From the NCBI GenBank assembly GCA_027016675.1, contig JALUSH010000257.1, positions 1 through 7,110 of the forward strand: DNA of 7,110 nucleotides, in the 5' to 3' direction. Each line of letters begins with the position of its first letter. Within the stretch, counting starts at the first letter, position 1. The notes beneath the pieces were generated by a model. The model had not been told where the DNA came from and ran no database searches. It worked only from the letters and a program-made list of their open reading frames with translations. This stretch comes from Thermodesulfovibrio sp. (GTDB lineage Bacteria > Nitrospirota > Thermodesulfovibrionia > Thermodesulfovibrionales > JdFR-85). Of the stretch, positions 6,019-7,110 are shown one piece after another. Both the position numbers and the translations under genes were made by a program.

Positions 6019-7110
6019 ATGACTAATGAACTTTTAGGGCCTCTTCCAATCGATAGTGGTATAGTAATATTTCTTATATCATTCGCAATTACTATATTGG
6101 TTACACCCCGTCTCTCGCAGATAGCTCCGAGAATGGGGCTTGTTGATTATCCAGATGATCGAAAGATACATACGACCCCAACTCCATTAATTGGAGGGCT
6201 GGCAATTGTAATAGCTTTTATAGTTAGCAGCTTTATGTTTATTCCACTGGAGAGTCTTTACGGATTCTTTATAGGATTTGTGATTCTTTTTGTAGCAGGT
6301 CTTATAGATGATGCCAGAGACCTTAATCCTTACCTGAAATTTGTAGTACAGTTCCTGTCTGTTTCGTTAATGATTTATTTCAGCAATAAAGTGATATACA
6401 ATATTGGTGATTTAATTGGAATTGGTGAAATAACCCTTGGTATAATTTCCATACCCTTTACCATATTCTGCGTTGTTGGAGTTGTTAATGCTGTTAATAT
6501 GCTTGACGGCCTGGATGGTCTTGCAGGGGGCGTTTCTTCAATAGCTCTTATCTCATTTGCAATACTTGCCTATATAAACGGACAAATGGAATTGATGCTC
6601 TTGTCTATAGCATTACTGAGTGCTGTTATTGGTTTTTTAAGGTACAACTGGTATCCTGCAAAACTATTTATGGGTGATTCAGGAAGTCTTTCAATTGGAT
6701 TTGCCTTAGCCTTCATTGCTATTGCACTTACTCAGAAAGCTAATTCCCATGTATCACCTATAGTGCCCCTTTTAATTCTCGCTGTGCCCATTACTGATAC
6801 CATTACCTTAATGGCAAAGAGGATTACGAGATGTCAAAATCCATTCAGGCCAGACAAAAGACATCTTCATCATAACTTGTTGAAGTTAGGTTTAAATAAA
6901 GAAGAAAGTGTTAATTTTATCCTATTGGTATCTGCAACATTTTCTTTGATTGGTATTCTTGGAACAATCTTCAAAGTTGCTGAATATTATCTCTTTATAA
7001 TATTCATTCTCTTCTTTATTGTCTATTTTGTATTTTCCTTTAATTTTGAAATTATCTATAATTTTATTTCAAATATAAGGCTTTCTGGCAAAGGGGTACT
7101 GGAAAAAATA
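6019..7110 (+). CDS. WecA/TagO-like polyprenyl-phosphate sugar-1-phosphate transferase (3' end outside window)
   Basis: This is an integral membrane enzyme of the MraY/WecA (glycosyltransferase family 4) superfamily. Such enzymes move a sugar-1-phosphate, commonly GlcNAc-1-P, from a UDP-sugar to undecaprenyl phosphate to begin a lipid-linked glycan. The 364 codons visible run off the window end without a stop. Visible motifs are LIDDARDL (95-102, Asp97-Asp98), NAVNMLDGLDGLAGG (157-171, Asp163 and Asp166), RYNWYPAKLFMGDSGS (208-223, Asp220), and RPDKRHLHH (277-285), the basic and His cluster typical of WecA rather than MraY. About ten or eleven hydrophobic segments are spread through it, including two near 300-318 and 324-341. 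The ATG follows AGGAG (6008-6012) with 6-nt spacing. Preceded by GDP-fucose genes, it probably primes an exopolysaccharide or O-antigen. The sugar transferred cannot be read from the sequence. Confidence 0.9.
   Translation, partial: MTNELLGPLPIDSGIVIFLISFAITILVTPRLSQIAPRMGLVDYPDDRKIHTTPTPLIGGLAIVIAFIVSSFMFIPLESLYGFFIGFVILFVAGLIDDARDLNPYLKFVVQFLSVSLMIYFSNKVIYNIGDLIGIGEITLGIISIPFTIFCVVGVVNAVNMLDGLDGLAGGVSSIALISFAILAYINGQMELMLLSIALLSAVIGFLRYNWYPAKLFMGDSGSLSIGFALAFIAIALTQKANSHVSPIVPLLILAVPITDTITLMAKRITRCQNPFRPDKRHLHHNLLKLGLNKEESVNFILLVSATFSLIGILGTIFKVAEYYLFIIFILFFIVYFVFSFNFEIIYNFISNIRLSGKGVLEKI

Overview
The window looks like part of a chromosomal exopolysaccharide or O-antigen locus of a Gram-negative bacterium. 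All five genes are on the + strand. Codon use is rich in ATA, AGG/AGA and CTT, and one gene carries a 7-bp tandem repeat of a kind I associate with genomes of uncultivated Nitrospirota and Desulfobacterota. That taxonomic guess is weak, because nothing here is a taxonomic marker.

Layout. Positions 1-207 are a regulatory region. It holds an exact match to the sigma-54 (-24/-12) consensus at 106-121, an inverted repeat at 40-56 in the usual place for an enhancer-binding protein, and a 10-bp leader hairpin at 165-191. Then come manB (phosphomannomutase/phosphoglucomutase, 208-1617) and manC (bifunctional mannose-1-phosphate guanylyltransferase/mannose-6-phosphate isomerase, 1614-3080), which overlap by ATGA. 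A 173-bp gap follows, then gmd (GDP-mannose 4,6-dehydratase, 3254-4408) and fcl (GDP-L-fucose synthase, start best placed at 4415, to 5617), which are nearly contiguous. A 401-bp AT-rich spacer (5618-6018) carries a near-consensus sigma-54 site at 5963-5978. It precedes a polytopic WecA/TagO-type polyprenyl-phosphate sugar-1-phosphate transferase (6019 to beyond the window end).

Function. The four soluble enzymes cover the whole route fructose-6-P -> mannose-6-P -> mannose-1-P -> GDP-mannose -> GDP-4-keto-6-deoxymannose -> GDP-L-fucose. The fifth protein would start a glycan on the lipid carrier. The genes therefore supply a fucose donor and a primed carrier for a surface polysaccharide. The two sigma-54-type sites suggest that both transcription units answer to an RpoN-dependent activator.

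The pathway itself is ordinary. The unusual observations are a 14-unit, 7-bp tandem array that lies in frame inside manC and encodes about four heptapeptide repeats in the nucleotidyltransferase domain, a possible second heptad-periodic tract just after manC, and the paired sigma-54 sites with a shared upstream sequence block. I see no RNA gene, CRISPR array, insertion sequence or clearly new system.
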